From assembly GCF_001029505.1 (NCBI RefSeq), contig NZ_LEKH01000006.1, positions 1 through 64,000 on the forward strand: a stretch of 64,000 nt of DNA, written 5' to 3'. Shown piece by piece: positions 41,005 to 50,962 of the stretch (its first letter is position 1; each line of letters starts with the position of its first letter). Made by a program: the position numbers and the translations under genes. The notes beneath the pieces are model-generated. The model searched no databases and was not told the origin of the DNA. It saw nothing but the letters and a program-made list of their open reading frames with translations. Origin of the DNA: Rubrobacter aplysinae. Lineage in GTDB: Bacteria; Actinomycetota; Rubrobacteria; Rubrobacterales; Rubrobacteraceae.

Positions 41005-41982
41005 CTAGCGCCATCCCAGGGTGGCGAGATCGAGGCGCTCGCGCTCCCCGGGGGTCATGTCCCAGCCGAGCGCCCCGGCGTTTTGGCGGGCCTGGCGCTC
41101 GTTCTTGGCCCCCGGTATCGGGAGGACGCCCTGACGGCCGACGAGCCAGTTTAGCGCGACCTGCGAGGGCTCACGCTCGTGGGCGGCGCCGATCTCCCGC
41201 AGGATCTCCACCACCGGCTGTATCTTCTGGAGGTTCTTCTCCGAGAAGCTCTTTCCGAAGCGCCGGACCATGCCGGCGGGCCTGTTTTCCCCGTCCCCCG
41301 GGGCGTACTTGCCGGTAAGGAGGCCCTGGGCGAGCGGGCTGTAGGCGATCAGGGTCACGCCGAGGTCGCGGCAGGCTTCGAGCACGCCGTTGGTCTCCGG
41401 GTCGCGGTTGAGGAGGCTGTAGTGGACCTGGTTGGAGGCGAGCCTCACGCCGTGCCGGGCCAGCCGGTCGTGGGCGCGATTCATGGCGCTGGCGCCGTAG
41501 TTGGAGACGCCGACCTGCCGCGCCTTGCCCTCCTTTACCGCCTCGGCGAGCGCGTCCATCAGGGGCTCGACGCGCATCACGGGCGAGGGGAAGTGGATCT
41601 GATACAGGTCCACGCCCTCCACCCCGAGCCGCGCGAGGCTACCGTCCAGCGCCTTGAGCAGCGACCGCGCCTGCACACGGTATGGCAGCGGGGCGAACTT
41701 CGTCGCCAGGACGGGCCCCGCAGGCCCTGCATTACCGGAGCCGGAGCGTCTCTCGCGCAGCAGCTCACCGATAATCCTCTCCGAAGCGCCGTTGCCGTAG
41801 ACCTCGGCGGTGTCCACCACCGTGACGCCGTCCTCCAGGCTGGCCCCGAAGGCCGCTGCCACGTCTTCGCGGCCATACTCCCTGCCGTAGCCCCAGGAGT
41901 TCTTCGTGCCCCAGGCCCAGGCCCCGACCCCGAGAGCCGGCACCTCCATCCCGCCCAGGCTTACCGTCTGCCCGGTCTGCAT
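41005..41982 (-). CDS. Aldo/keto reductase
   Basis: ATG 41982 follows GGAGGTGCT. The 325-residue (beta/alpha)8 NADPH oxidoreductase has catalytic Asp/Tyr in V-V-D-T-A-E-V-Y-G-N-G, Lys in L-A-T-K-F and His in Y-Q-I-H-F-P. G-A-K-N-E-R-Q-A-R-Q-N binds the cofactor 2'-phosphate. Substrate unknown. Confidence 0.92.
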   Translation of the reverse strand: MQTGQTVSLGGMEVPALGVGAWAWGTKNSWGYGREYGREDVAAAFGASLEDGVTVVDTAEVYGNGASERIIGELLRERRSGSGNAGPAGPVLATKFAPLPYRVQARSLLKALDGSLARLGVEGVDLYQIHFPSPVMRVEPLMDALAEAVKEGKARQVGVSNYGASAMNRAHDRLARHGVRLASNQVHYSLLNRDPETNGVLEACRDLGVTLIAYSPLAQGLLTGKYAPGDGENRPAGMVRRFGKSFSEKNLQKIQPVVEILREIGAAHEREPSQVALNWLVGRQGVLPIPGAKNERQARQNAGALGWDMTPGERERLDLATLGWR

Positions 41983-42055
41983 AGCACCTCCAGCGTTTTC
42001 GCGCATCGTATTAGCGGTTTTCCCGCATTAGCGGCTCTCCGACGCGCTACTTATA

Positions 42056-43438
42056 TCACGCTGGCTGGCCGGGTATCCGGGCGACCGCTTTCTGTATCTC
42101 CTCGTCGGGATGTTCGAGGTCCGGCAGCTCTCCGGCCATGTACCGCTCATAGGCGGCGAGGTCGAAGTGGCCGTGGCCACAGAGGTTGAACAGGATCACC
42201 TTCTCCTCCCCGCTCTGGCGGGCCTCTACGGCGAGGTCCATCGTCGCCTTTATGGCGTGCGTGACCTCCGGTGCGGGGACTATGCCCTCGGCGCGGGCAA
42301 AGAGGACCCCGGCCTCGAAGGTCGGGTTCTGCGGGTAGGAGCGGGCCTCGACGAGACCGTGGTGCACCAGCGCGCTGAGTATGGGCGACTCGCCGTGGTA
42401 ACGAAGCCCTCCGGCGTGTATGCCGGAGGGAACGAAGGAGTGCCCGAGGGTGTGCATCTTCATCATCGGGGTCAGGCCCGCGGTGTCGCCGAAGTCGTAG
42501 GTGAAGCGCCCCCGGGTGAGGGTGGGACAGGAGGCCGGCTCGACTGCGAGCAGGCGGGTATCGCGGCCGTTTTTCAGGTTTTCGCCGAGAAACGGGAACG
42601 CGACGCCGCCAAAGTTCGAGCCCCCGCCGGCGCAGCCGACGACCACGTCAGGGTACTCTCCGGCGAGATCCATCTGCTCGATTGCTTCTTGTCCTATGAC
42701 CGTCTGGTGTAACAAGACGTGGTTCAGGACGCTGCCGAGGGAGTACTTGGTGTCATCCTCGCCGACCGCATCCTCGACGGCCTCGCTTATCGCTATGCCC
42801 AAAGAGCCGGGCGAGTCCGGGTCGGCGGCCAGAATATCCCGGCCAGCCTGCGTGAGATCCGAGGGGCTCGGGTGGACGGTCGCGCCGTAGGTCTGCATCA
42901 TGGCCCGGCGGTAGGGCTTCTGATCGTAGCTGACGCGCACCATGTACACGGTGCAGTCCAGGTCCATCGCCTGGCAGGCAAACGCCAGAGAGGAGCCCCA
43001 CTGGCCGGCCCCGGTCTCGGTGGCGAGCCGTCTCACGCCCTCCTCGCGGTTGTAGTAGGCCTGGGGAACGGCGGTGTTCGGCTTGTGGCTGCCGGAGGGG
43101 CTCACGCCCTCGTACTTGTAGTAGATGCGAGCCGGGGTATCCAGGAGCTTCTCCAGCCTGCGGGCCCGGAACAGCGGGGTCGGACGCCACAGGGCGTAGG
43201 TCTCGCGCACCTCCTCGGGGATGGGAACGTCAGAAGCAGAGACCTCCTGGCGGATGATCTCCTCCGGGAAAATCGGGGCGAACGCCTCGGGGCCGACCGG
43301 CTCTCTGGTCGCCGGATCGAGCGGCGGGTCCAGCTCAAACGGGAGATCCCCCACGACGTTGTACCAGCTCTGTGGCAGCCTCTCCTCGCCCAGCAGAAAC
43401 TTCGTGCGCTCTAGCTTCTCCAACTCCGACCTTTCCAT
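42056..43438 (-). CDS. trpB: TrpB2-type tryptophan synthase beta chain
   Basis: The 460-residue PLP enzyme has the lysine in G-S-H-K-P-N-T-A, the phosphate cradle [10 protein letters not shown] and a long N-terminal L-P-x-x-W-Y-N-V segment typical of TrpB2 rather than TrpB1. TrpB2 condenses indole and serine and is often found without a TrpA partner, as here. The start is an ATG ([14 protein letters not shown]). Confidence 0.94.
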   Translation of the reverse strand: MERSELEKLERTKFLLGEERLPQSWYNVVGDLPFELDPPLDPATREPVGPEAFAPIFPEEIIRQEVSASDVPIPEEVRETYALWRPTPLFRARRLEKLLDTPARIYYKYEGVSPSGSHKPNTAVPQAYYNREEGVRRLATETGAGQWGSSLAFACQAMDLDCTVYMVRVSYDQKPYRRAMMQTYGATVHPSPSDLTQAGRDILAADPDSPGSLGIAISEAVEDAVGEDDTKYSLGSVLNHVLLHQTVIGQEAIEQMDLAGEYPDVVVGCAGGGSNFGGVAFPFLGENLKNGRDTRLLAVEPASCPTLTRGRFTYDFGDTAGLTPMMKMHTLGHSFVPSGIHAGGLRYHGESPILSALVHHGLVEARSYPQNPTFEAGVLFARAEGIVPAPEVTHAIKATMDLAVEARQSGEEKVILFNLCGHGHFDLAAYERYMAGELPDLEHPDEEIQKAVARIPGQPA

Positions 43439-43753
43439 CCTGGTGACTTGACCGGAGCTTAAGCTGCCGGTGAAAAGGTTGTCAACAGAGCGGAGAGAAG
43501 CGGGCGCGCCTGTACGAGCCGATATACGTGCCCGCTCCCCGCATCACTGACCGCCGGGGCTGGAAGCCACTACGCTATAGCGCGCCGTCATCCCACGGGC
43601 CCCGGATGGCGGGGGACCGGCCCGGAGTCTGGACGGTGACGAACAGGGGGCTCGTCACCGGGACCGGAGTTGGCTCCAGGCAAACCGCGAAGTCTGCAAT
43701 CCGGGGCGCCGCGATGGGTCTGTATATGAGGCTGTATATAAGGCTGTTCCGGA
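43439..43753. other. Intergenic region upstream of trpB
   Basis: A 315-bp gap. It has a short direct repeat, TGTATATGAGGC and TGTATATAAGGC, at 43721-43745. No credible gene or T-box-like leader was seen. Confidence 0.35.
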
Positions 43754-44362
43754 TCAGGCTACACGGCGGCCGGTGGTAGGCTCGGCTCCAGAGGCTCTCA
43801 GGGCTGGCCCGAGAGCGAGCCAGGATACGCCGAAGGAGAACCAGCCAAACGCGTTGCCGAGGCTCCACAGTGCGGCGAGCCCGAGGATGAGTACCGGGCC
43901 GCACCAGATTGGTAACGTCCTGGCTCTCACGGTGGCTATCCCCAGCAACAGGACTCCAACGCTCAGTAACAGCGTTCCGAGAATGTAGATCGCGCCCCAC
44001 ACCAGCGGCACGCCCTGGGAGAGCCCGATCAGCACGTACACTATCCCGCCGGTGTTCAGGAACACGAAGAACGGCAGCCCGATAAGATGCCCGGCCCCAG
44101 CCATGACGAGCCCGGCGGAAGAGAGCAAGAATCCGGCCCCGCCCAGCTTCCCGGACTCGCTCCTCTGGGCCAGATGCAGCCCCACTATCCCGCCGAGGAC
44201 GGCGAGCAGGGCCGCGCCCTCGGCGACCGCGACGAGGTAGTCCGAGGGAGAGTCGAAGAGGTAGTAGCCTGGGGCTAGCAACACGAGCAGCCCGACGACC
44301 ACCGATAGTGCCCCGCCAAGCAGCGCGGAGAGAGCGCACCACCTTGAGAGACGGGGGCTCAT
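43754..44362 (-). CDS. Six-helix membrane protein
   Basis: The 202 residues have hydrophobic segments near 10-32, 45-65, 75-98, 103-120, 124-146 and 153-190. Short Arg loops obey the positive-inside rule. No family was recognised. It starts 68 bp after the S9 peptidase gene in the same direction. Confidence 0.7.
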   Translation of the reverse strand: MSPRLSRWCALSALLGGALSVVVGLLVLLAPGYYLFDSPSDYLVAVAEGAALLAVLGGIVGLHLAQRSESGKLGGAGFLLSSAGLVMAGAGHLIGLPFFVFLNTGGIVYVLIGLSQGVPLVWGAIYILGTLLLSVGVLLLGIATVRARTLPIWCGPVLILGLAALWSLGNAFGWFSFGVSWLALGPALRASGAEPTTGRRVA

Positions 44363-44430
44363 CTTTCACCGCCTCCACGGACGGTACGCTTCACGGCGGC
44401 GTCCTGCGTCGTCTCGGGCTCGGACAAGGA

Positions 44431-46218
44431 CTAACCGGAGAGGTGGACGTCGAGGAAGTCGGCTATCTTCGGGTAGGCCTCCAGGCGGTTCTCCAGCTTG
44501 GCGAGGCCGTGTCCCTCGTCCTCGTACAGGAGATACTCCACCTCTCCTCCGCTCTCCCGCACCCGCTCCACGATCTGCTCGGCCTCCCCGACCGGCACTC
44601 GGGGGTCGTTCTTGCCGTGGATCACCATCAGGGGCGCGGCTATCTCTTCCGCCTTGTGTATGGGGCTTATGGACTGGAGGAAATCCCGGTCCCGCTCCAG
44701 CGAGCCGTACTCGGGCTCGCGCAGGGCGCGGCGGTAGCTGCCGGTGTTCTCCAGAAAGCTCACGAAGTTGGCGATGCCGACGATGTCCACCCCGGCGCTC
44801 CAAAGCTCCGGGTACTCCGTCATCGCCGCGAGCACCATAAAGCCACCGTAGGAGCCGCCCATGACCGCGACTCTCTCGTGGCCGCGCCCCCGTAGCCACC
44901 CGGCGGCGTCGGCGAGATCCCGGACGGAGTCCATCCTGAGGCGCACGTCGTCGAGGTGGGTGTAGTGTTTACCGTAGCCGGTCGAGCCACGCACGTTGGG
45001 CAAGTAGACCGCGTAGCCGCGCTGTAGCAGATACTGGGTCACAGCCCCGAATCCGGGCCGGGCCTGACCTTCGGGACCTCCGTGGACGTTTATCACCACC
45101 GGCGCGTTTTCCCGGTCCGGCTCATACAGGAGGCCGGGTATCTCCAGACCGTCGGACGCCTCGTGGCGGACCACCTCGGGCCGGCGGAAGGTCGCGGGCG
45201 GTATACCGGCGGTCGCAGAGCGGGTGACGCGCCGCAGCCCGCCTTCGGATGCTCCGAGGTCGAGCACCCACACGTCGGGGTTGCGATCGGGGGCGGTTAG
45301 CGTGAAAGCGAGGCTTCTGGAATCCGGCGAGAAAGCGAAGCCCTCGACGATACCGGAGGGGATCTCCGGGTCCGGCATCCGGCGGCCCCGGCCCGAGAAG
45401 AGCATCACCTGGGAGTAGCCGTCCACGTTGCGGCTGACGGCAAGATACCTCCCGTCCGGTGAGAGCTCCACCTCCTCCACGTCCCGGTCGTCGGGGGTCA
45501 GGTACTCCAGTTCCAGAGTCGAGACATCCAGGCGCGCCAGCCGCACGAAGTCGCCGTCGCGGTCGGTCGCCACGAAAAGCCGCGTGCCATCCGGCGCGAC
45601 CTGAACACCCTGGAACCGCGCCTCCCCCTCGTGCGGCGTCAGCAGCCGGGCCTCCCCGCTTCCGAGATCGAGGCTATACAGGTCGTTGTCCAGGTTGGAT
45701 GAATGACGCGACACTATGAGATAAGTGCCGTCGTGGCCCCAGTCGGCGACGGTGTGGTAGCCGGAAACCTCCCACACCATCTCGGGCTCACCGTCCGGTG
45801 CGTCCAGGGGCTGCACGTAGACGTCGAAGTCGGTGCCGTTGCGGCGGGTCGCGGTGTAGGCGATGCGGGAGCCGTCGGGGGAGAAACCGCCGGGGTAGTG
45901 GATGGCGTCGGGGTCACGGGTGACGTCGTACTCGTCGCTGCCTTCGATTAGGTGGATCTGAGCCTTCTCATCGCCGCCGGAGTCCATGCTGAACATCAGG
46001 CTGTCACCTCTGTCACCGACCGGGGAGTACTCGACGCCGGAGACCCGCTCCTCGTGGAAGGTGAGCTGGTCCGGCCAGCCACCGCCAGCGGGGACCTCCC
46101 ACACCTGCGGGACGCCGGTAATGTCCGTGAGGAAGGCTATCCTGCGCCCGTCGGGAGACCAGGTCGGGGCGTAGGCGCTGCGGATCTTGAGATAGCGGTC
46201 GAAGCTGTAGGGCAGCAT
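44431..46218 (-). CDS. S9-family prolyl-oligopeptidase-like serine peptidase
   Basis: The N-terminal 330 residues form a beta-propeller of WD40-like/TolB repeats (S-P-D-G-R-R-I-A-F, S-P-D-G-S-R-I-A-Y and others). The alpha/beta-hydrolase domain has Ser in G-G-S-Y-G-G-F, Asp in D-P-R-V-P-V and His in D-E-G-H-G-L. There is no signal peptide, so it is cytosolic. It acts as an acylaminoacyl- or oligopeptidase. Confidence 0.92.
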   Translation of the reverse strand: MLPYSFDRYLKIRSAYAPTWSPDGRRIAFLTDITGVPQVWEVPAGGGWPDQLTFHEERVSGVEYSPVGDRGDSLMFSMDSGGDEKAQIHLIEGSDEYDVTRDPDAIHYPGGFSPDGSRIAYTATRRNGTDFDVYVQPLDAPDGEPEMVWEVSGYHTVADWGHDGTYLIVSRHSSNLDNDLYSLDLGSGEARLLTPHEGEARFQGVQVAPDGTRLFVATDRDGDFVRLARLDVSTLELEYLTPDDRDVEEVELSPDGRYLAVSRNVDGYSQVMLFSGRGRRMPDPEIPSGIVEGFAFSPDSRSLAFTLTAPDRNPDVWVLDLGASEGGLRRVTRSATAGIPPATFRRPEVVRHEASDGLEIPGLLYEPDRENAPVVINVHGGPEGQARPGFGAVTQYLLQRGYAVYLPNVRGSTGYGKHYTHLDDVRLRMDSVRDLADAAGWLRGRGHERVAVMGGSYGGFMVLAAMTEYPELWSAGVDIVGIANFVSFLENTGSYRRALREPEYGSLERDRDFLQSISPIHKAEEIAAPLMVIHGKNDPRVPVGEAEQIVERVRESGGEVEYLLYEDEGHGLAKLENRLEAYPKIADFLDVHLSG

Positions 46219-46458
46219 TTGTCTTTTTTATCTCCTCTCCCGGTAACACTGGTCGAGCTCGCGGATTTCGGGAGATTATAGAGGAAGCGGCGGGGCTTTC
46301 TGATCACGCCTCCCGGCCGTCCTCCACATCAACCGGCTGGTGGATGCCGCCCATCCACCGGTTACGCCGCGAAGTCTGGCCGGGTGTCCGATCCAGGGCC
46401 GCGAGCACCAGGGGAGAATGCTTGTACAGGCCAGAGGTTCGAGCAGAGGAGGCGGAGG

Positions 46459-47370
46459 GTGGAGACCGTGATCCGGGTAGATAGTCTGGGCAAGACCTAC
46501 GGTGAGACGGTCGCCGTGGAGGAGGTGTCGTTCGAGGTCGGGCGGGGTGAGATCTTCGGCGTCGTCGGCCCGAACGGCGCGGGCAAGACCACGATCATCG
46601 AATGTCTGACCGGGATGAGAAGCCCGGACTCCGGGACGGTCGAGGTGCTTGGCCTGAATCCACTGAAAAACGGCGACGATCTCCGCCGGCGCATCGGGGT
46701 GCAGCTCCAGCAGGCCGCCCTCCCAGACCGGCTAAAGGTCCGCGAGGCTCTTGAGCTGTACTCCACGTTCTACGACTCCCCGGCCGACTGGCGAGGACTA
46801 ATGGACCGCTGGGGCCTCACGGAGAAACGGGACACCGTCTTCTCCACGCTCTCCGGCGGCCAGCAACAGCGGCTATTCGTCGCGCTCGCGTTGCTGAACG
46901 ACCCGGAGGTCGTGTTTCTGGACGAGCTTACGAGCGGCCTCGACCCGCAGGCCCGGCGGGCGAGCTGGGATCTCGTACGAGATATCCGGGAGACTGGAAA
47001 GACCGTCGTGCTGGTCACACACTTCATGGACGAGGCCGAGACGCTCTGCGACCGCGTCGCCGTCGTGGACCGGGGGAACCTGGTCGCCCTCGATACCCCG
47101 GCGGCGCTTATCAACGGCCTTCACGCGGAGAGCAGCCTGAGCTTCAGCACTTCCAATGGCTTCGACCCGGCTCGTCTGCGGCATCTCCCGGGAGTGTCCG
47201 AGGCCTCCAGGGAGCGGGACAGGATCGTGGTTCGCGGAGAAAGCTCGCTGCTCGCCCCCGTCGCCGCCGAGCTGGACCGCCGCGGCGTCGCGCCCCGAAA
47301 TCTGAAAATGGAACAGGCAACCCTGGAAGACGTCTTTCTCACGCTCACCGGGCGTGAAATGCGGGACTAG
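46459..47370 (+). CDS. ABC transporter ATP-binding protein
   Basis: GTG 46459 after GAGGAGG is preferred to the 25-residue upstream extension. Walker A G-P-N-G-A-G-K-T-T, signature L-S-G-G-Q-Q-Q-R, Walker B V-V-F-L-D-E-L and the H-loop H-F-M-D-E-A-E are intact. The C-terminal 70 residues resemble DrrA/CcmA-type exporters. It is first in a four-gene operon with its permease and a two-component system. Confidence 0.94.
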   Translation: METVIRVDSLGKTYGETVAVEEVSFEVGRGEIFGVVGPNGAGKTTIIECLTGMRSPDSGTVEVLGLNPLKNGDDLRRRIGVQLQQAALPDRLKVREALELYSTFYDSPADWRGLMDRWGLTEKRDTVFSTLSGGQQQRLFVALALLNDPEVVFLDELTSGLDPQARRASWDLVRDIRETGKTVVLVTHFMDEAETLCDRVAVVDRGNLVALDTPAALINGLHAESSLSFSTSNGFDPARLRHLPGVSEASRERDRIVVRGESSLLAPVAAELDRRGVAPRNLKMEQATLEDVFLTLTGREMRD

Positions 47371-47403
47371 CAGTCACTACTACGAGAACTACGGGAGGCG
47401 AAC

Positions 47404-48138
47404 ATGCAGGCTCTACTCAGGCTCACCTACACGGAGTTCAAGCTGCTCCTGCGGGAACCGGCAGCGGTGTTCTTTACGCTCGCCTTCCCGGTGCTAGTAG
47501 TGTTGCTCTTTGGCAGCATCTTCGGCGGGTATCCGGTGCGCGGAACGCCGTTGACCACTATAGACCTCTACACCCCGGCCTACACCGGGCTCGTGATCGG
47601 GACGGTGGCGCTGATCGGGCTCCCCACCACGCTCGCCTCCTACCGCGAACGCGGCGTCCTGCGCCGGCTGCGGGCGACCCCTCTCGGTCCGACGCGGATA
47701 CTCGCCGCCCACGTGCTGGTGAACTTCGTGATGACTCTCGCCGGTATAGGGCTTCTGATCACGGCCGCCGCCCTGTTCCTCGGCCTGCAGATGCCCCACG
47801 CTCCGGGCATGGTCTTCATCGCAATAACCCTCTCCAGCCTGAGCTTCTTCGCCGTCGGATTTCTTGTGGCTAGCCTGTTTCCCTCGGTGCGGGTGGCGCA
47901 GGCCGTTGGGCAGGCGGTCTTCTTCCCCATGTTTTTCCTCTCGGGGTCGGCTTTGCCGCTGGATCAGATGCCGGGCTGGCTGCGGTCCGTCTCGGACTAC
48001 ATCCCGCTCACCTACGTCGTCCGGCTCGTGCAGGAGGTCTGGATCGGCGACGGCTGGAACTGGATGGCCGCCGCCATACTCCTGGCAATACTCGCCCTGG
48101 CGACGCTGCTCACCGCCCGCGTCTTCCGCTGGGAGTAG
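47404..48138 (+). CDS. ABC-2 type permease
   Basis: The 244 residues span six helices, with the ABC-2 coupling region E-R-G-V-L-R-R-L-R-A-T-P-L and F-L-S-G-S-A-L-P-L-D-Q-M-P near the end. It pairs with the preceding ATPase as a lipid- or drug-exporter. The ATG follows GGGAGGCGAAC. Confidence 0.92.
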   Translation: MQALLRLTYTEFKLLLREPAAVFFTLAFPVLVVLLFGSIFGGYPVRGTPLTTIDLYTPAYTGLVIGTVALIGLPTTLASYRERGVLRRLRATPLGPTRILAAHVLVNFVMTLAGIGLLITAAALFLGLQMPHAPGMVFIAITLSSLSFFAVGFLVASLFPSVRVAQAVGQAVFFPMFFLSGSALPLDQMPGWLRSVSDYIPLTYVVRLVQEVWIGDGWNWMAAAILLAILALATLLTARVFRWE

Positions 48139-48150
48139 AGAGGATAGAGC

Positions 48151-49452
48151 GTGCGCAAAGTAGCGGGTAAAATTCGGTACATGAGTTCCACGAATGCGAG
48201 AGTCTCGAAAGCCGAGTCCCTAAACGCACCGAGACCGAACGTGTGGGAGAGATGGTACTGGATAGCCTACTACGCTCTGTACGGCTTTCTGGCTCTGACC
48301 ACCCTGCTGGCGCTCTTCTTCGGCGACCCGGCGTGGAGGGTCCGGGCGCTAGAGGCGACTATCGCCGGGCTCTTCGGGGCCTGGCATTACTACTTCCAGG
48401 GACGCTCGCCGGATTGGTTCTACTCGCATCTCGGCATCCGGGTTTCGTACGTGGTCGGGATCATGGCCTTCTTCGTGGTGCTCGTGAACCTCTCCGACCA
48501 GTACTGGCTGCTCGCGTTCATGGTCTACTGGCAGGCGTGGACCATAGCCTCCGTCGCGTCGTCCGCTGTACTCGTAGTGACTTTTACCCTCGTCTTGCTC
48601 GGTAGTCAGGGCATGGGCTTTACCGGCTCGGAGGGCTTCTTGAACCTCGGCCTGGTCGGGGTGGCTTCAGCGGTCAGCATTACGATGGGCCTGTTCATAA
48701 GCTCGATCATAGGCCAGAGCGAGGAACGCCAGCGACTCATAAGTGAGCTTGAGTCTACCCGCGCCGAGTTGGCGGACGAGGAGCGCCGGGCCGGTATCCT
48801 GGAGGAACGCGGTAGGCTGGCGCGGGAGATCCACGACACCCTGGCCCAGGGTTTCATCAGCATCGTCACCCACCTCGAAGCCGCCGAGGAGAGCGGAGTA
48901 AATACTGGCGAAGCCCGCCGGCACGTCGAGCAGGCCAAGCAGACCTCGCGGGAAAACCTGGCCGAGGCCCGGCGGCTGGTGGCTGCGCTGCGGCCCGAGA
49001 TCCTGGAGAGCTACTCACTCCCGGAGGCCTTGCGCCGCCTCGCCACCCGCACCTCGGAGGACGCCGGCATCCCCGTGGACCTGAACGTGACCGGAGACCC
49101 GGACGAGACCCCGCAGGAGCTACAGGTCACGCTGCTGCGGGCGGCCCAGGAGGCTCTCGCCAACGCCCGGCGGCACGCCCGGGCCAGCCGTGTAGACCTG
49201 ACGCTCTCCTACACCACCGACCTGCTGCTGCTGGACGTACAGGATGACGGAGTGGGCTTCGATCCCACTTTCTCGGAGCGCAACGGGGACGGCGGCTCTG
49301 ACGGATTCGGGCTGCGCTCCATGCGGGAGCGCGTCGAGACGCTCGGTGGCGAGCTACTGGTCGAGAGTGATCCCGGTTCCGGCACGACGCTCGCCGTCTG
49401 GCTCCCGCTGCGGGCATCCAGGGGAGCCGAGACGGGCTCGGTAGGCACATGA
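48151..49452 (+). CDS. NarL/LiaS-type sensor histidine kinase
   Basis: Up to six N-terminal helices (about 30-190) sense the membrane. Then come a dimerisation region with R-L-A-R-E-I-H-D-T-L-A-Q-G-F (phospho-acceptor His) and an HATPase domain with N-A-R-R-H, D-D-G-V-G-F and G-F-G-L-R-S-M. GTG 48151 or ATG 48181 is the start. It overlaps the response regulator by 4 bp, so they are coupled. Confidence 0.93.
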   Translation: MRKVAGKIRYMSSTNARVSKAESLNAPRPNVWERWYWIAYYALYGFLALTTLLALFFGDPAWRVRALEATIAGLFGAWHYYFQGRSPDWFYSHLGIRVSYVVGIMAFFVVLVNLSDQYWLLAFMVYWQAWTIASVASSAVLVVTFTLVLLGSQGMGFTGSEGFLNLGLVGVASAVSITMGLFISSIIGQSEERQRLISELESTRAELADEERRAGILEERGRLAREIHDTLAQGFISIVTHLEAAEESGVNTGEARRHVEQAKQTSRENLAEARRLVAALRPEILESYSLPEALRRLATRTSEDAGIPVDLNVTGDPDETPQELQVTLLRAAQEALANARRHARASRVDLTLSYTTDLLLLDVQDDGVGFDPTFSERNGDGGSDGFGLRSMRERVETLGGELLVESDPGSGTTLAVWLPLRASRGAETGSVGT

Positions 49453-50075
49453 TAAAGATACTCATCGCCGACGATCACCCGGTGGTCAGAAGCGGACTGG
49501 AGAGCATCCTCTCCAGCCAGCCGGACTTTACCGTGGTAGGCGAGGCGGAGGACGGGGCGGAGGCCGTCCGGCTCGCCCGGCGTCTCGGGCCGGATCTCGT
49601 CCTCATGGACCTCAGAATGCCCGGCACCGACGGCGTGGCCGCCATAGAAGAACTTTCCAGTACCGGCTCCGGCGCCAACGTCCTGGTCCTCACCACCTAC
49701 GACTCCGACAGGGATATCCTGCGTGCCGTCGAGGCTGGCGCGACCGGCTACCTTCTAAAGGACGCCCGGCGCGAAGAGCTATACGCCGCCGTCCGTTCCG
49801 CCGCCTCTGGAAAGTCCACGCTCGCCCCGGCAGCGGCGGACAGCCTGATGCGGAACGTCCGCGGCCCAGAGCGCCAGAGCCTGAGCAGGCGCGAGGTAGA
49901 GGTACTGGAGCTAGTGCGCCGGGGCCAGAGCAACAAGCAGGCCGCCAGGAGCCTCCACGTCAGCGAGGCGACGGTCAAGACGCATTTGATCCACGCCTTC
50001 GGCAAGCTCGGCGTAACCGACCGCACCGCCGCCGTCTCCGTCGCCCTGGAGCGGGGCATACTACGCCTGGAGTAA
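49449..50075 (+). CDS. NarL-family response regulator
   Basis: The receiver domain has D-D-H, the phospho-Asp in V-L-M-D-L-R-M-P-G and Lys in L-L-K-D-A. The LuxR-type HTH has L-S-R-R-E-V-E-V-L-E-L-V-R-R-G-Q-S-N-K and H-V-S-E-A-T-V-K-T-H. It probably controls the exporter operon in which it lies. Confidence 0.95.
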   Translation: MIKILIADDHPVVRSGLESILSSQPDFTVVGEAEDGAEAVRLARRLGPDLVLMDLRMPGTDGVAAIEELSSTGSGANVLVLTTYDSDRDILRAVEAGATGYLLKDARREELYAAVRSAASGKSTLAPAAADSLMRNVRGPERQSLSRREVEVLELVRRGQSNKQAARSLHVSEATVKTHLIHAFGKLGVTDRTAAVSVALERGILRLE

Positions 50076-50101
50076 GCGTCGGGCCGGAGATCCCGGCGTC
50101 G

Positions 50102-50632
50102 CTATGCCTCCTCGCCGGAGCCTTCCGCCGTCTCCTCTTCGCCACCAGAGGCGTCCGGCTCGGCGGTGAGGGCAGAGTAGGCCGCGAGAGCGCCGAGAGC
50201 GAGAGCCAGAACCACTATCCAGCGCGGCAGCTTTATGCCGAACATCTGGTCCAGCGAGTACCGGCCCGGCCCGGAGAGCGCGATGGCGGCGGCGATGGCG
50301 CTGTTGGTCACGGGCAGCTCGGGTCCGCCTTCCGTAGCCCAGATCGGGTCCGTCCCGTGCACCCGGTGCGTGGCGATGTTCATCGCGCCAATAATGCCGA
50401 GCGGGCCGAGCGGGTTCAGAAAACCGAGCGCGGTGAGCGCGCCGCCGCCAAACTCCGAGGCCCCGGCCAGCACGGCCCACGGCTTGCCGGGCTTCAGGCC
50501 CAGCGACTCCATCATGCCCGCCGTGCCCTCGACGCCCGGCCCGCCTCCGTAGCCGAACAGCTTCTGCGCCCCGTGCCCTGCCATCAGCGTGCCGGTCAGG
50601 CCTCTGACCAGCAACAACGAGAGATCCTTCAT
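50102..50632 (-). CDS. DoxX-family membrane protein
   Basis: The 176 residues have four helices, with the family opening L-L-V-R-G-L-T-G-T-L-M-A-G-H-G-A-Q-K-L-F-G and G-A-S-E-F-G-G-G-A-L-T-A-L-G-F. An acidic Glu/Ser tail follows. Related proteins join thiol/oxidative-stress complexes, but the role here is not determined. It is convergent with the response regulator. Confidence 0.85.
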   Translation of the reverse strand: MKDLSLLLVRGLTGTLMAGHGAQKLFGYGGGPGVEGTAGMMESLGLKPGKPWAVLAGASEFGGGALTALGFLNPLGPLGIIGAMNIATHRVHGTDPIWATEGGPELPVTNSAIAAAIALSGPGRYSLDQMFGIKLPRWIVVLALALGALAAYSALTAEPDASGGEEETAEGSGEEA

Positions 50633-50962
50633 ACCTTTCCTCCTCTTATCGCATCTCTAATTTCGTACGTTTGTAGATAGTGTCGCCGGACCGACCCCCC
50701 GCACAGCTCCAGGGACAACTGCGGTCTACAGGGAGCCATACGTAACGGTAGCCTACCTGCTCCCCTCGGCCTCCAGAGCCTCCGGAAAGGCCTGCGTGAC
50801 ACCGGGACCAGCGGTCCATCACGGAGGTTCGGAGGGTACCATAAGATTGCGCCATTACGCGCCACTATACGGTGCCCGCCGGACCCGGCGGCGTTGTCCC
50901 GCTCGTCGCGGAGGTTCGGGGAGTCCGGCACGCGCTGCGGGTGCCGGGAAGATGGGGAACTT
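50633..50962. other. 330-bp region with no supported gene
   Basis: It separates the DoxX and mannosyltransferase genes, both leftward. Short frames here are Arg/Gly-rich and overlap both strands. No RNA or repeat was recognised. Confidence 0.35.

Noticed and set aside
50633-50931. 100-residue leftward ORF in the gap after the DoxX gene
   Set aside because: No domain pattern, no good start site and Arg-rich in all frames.
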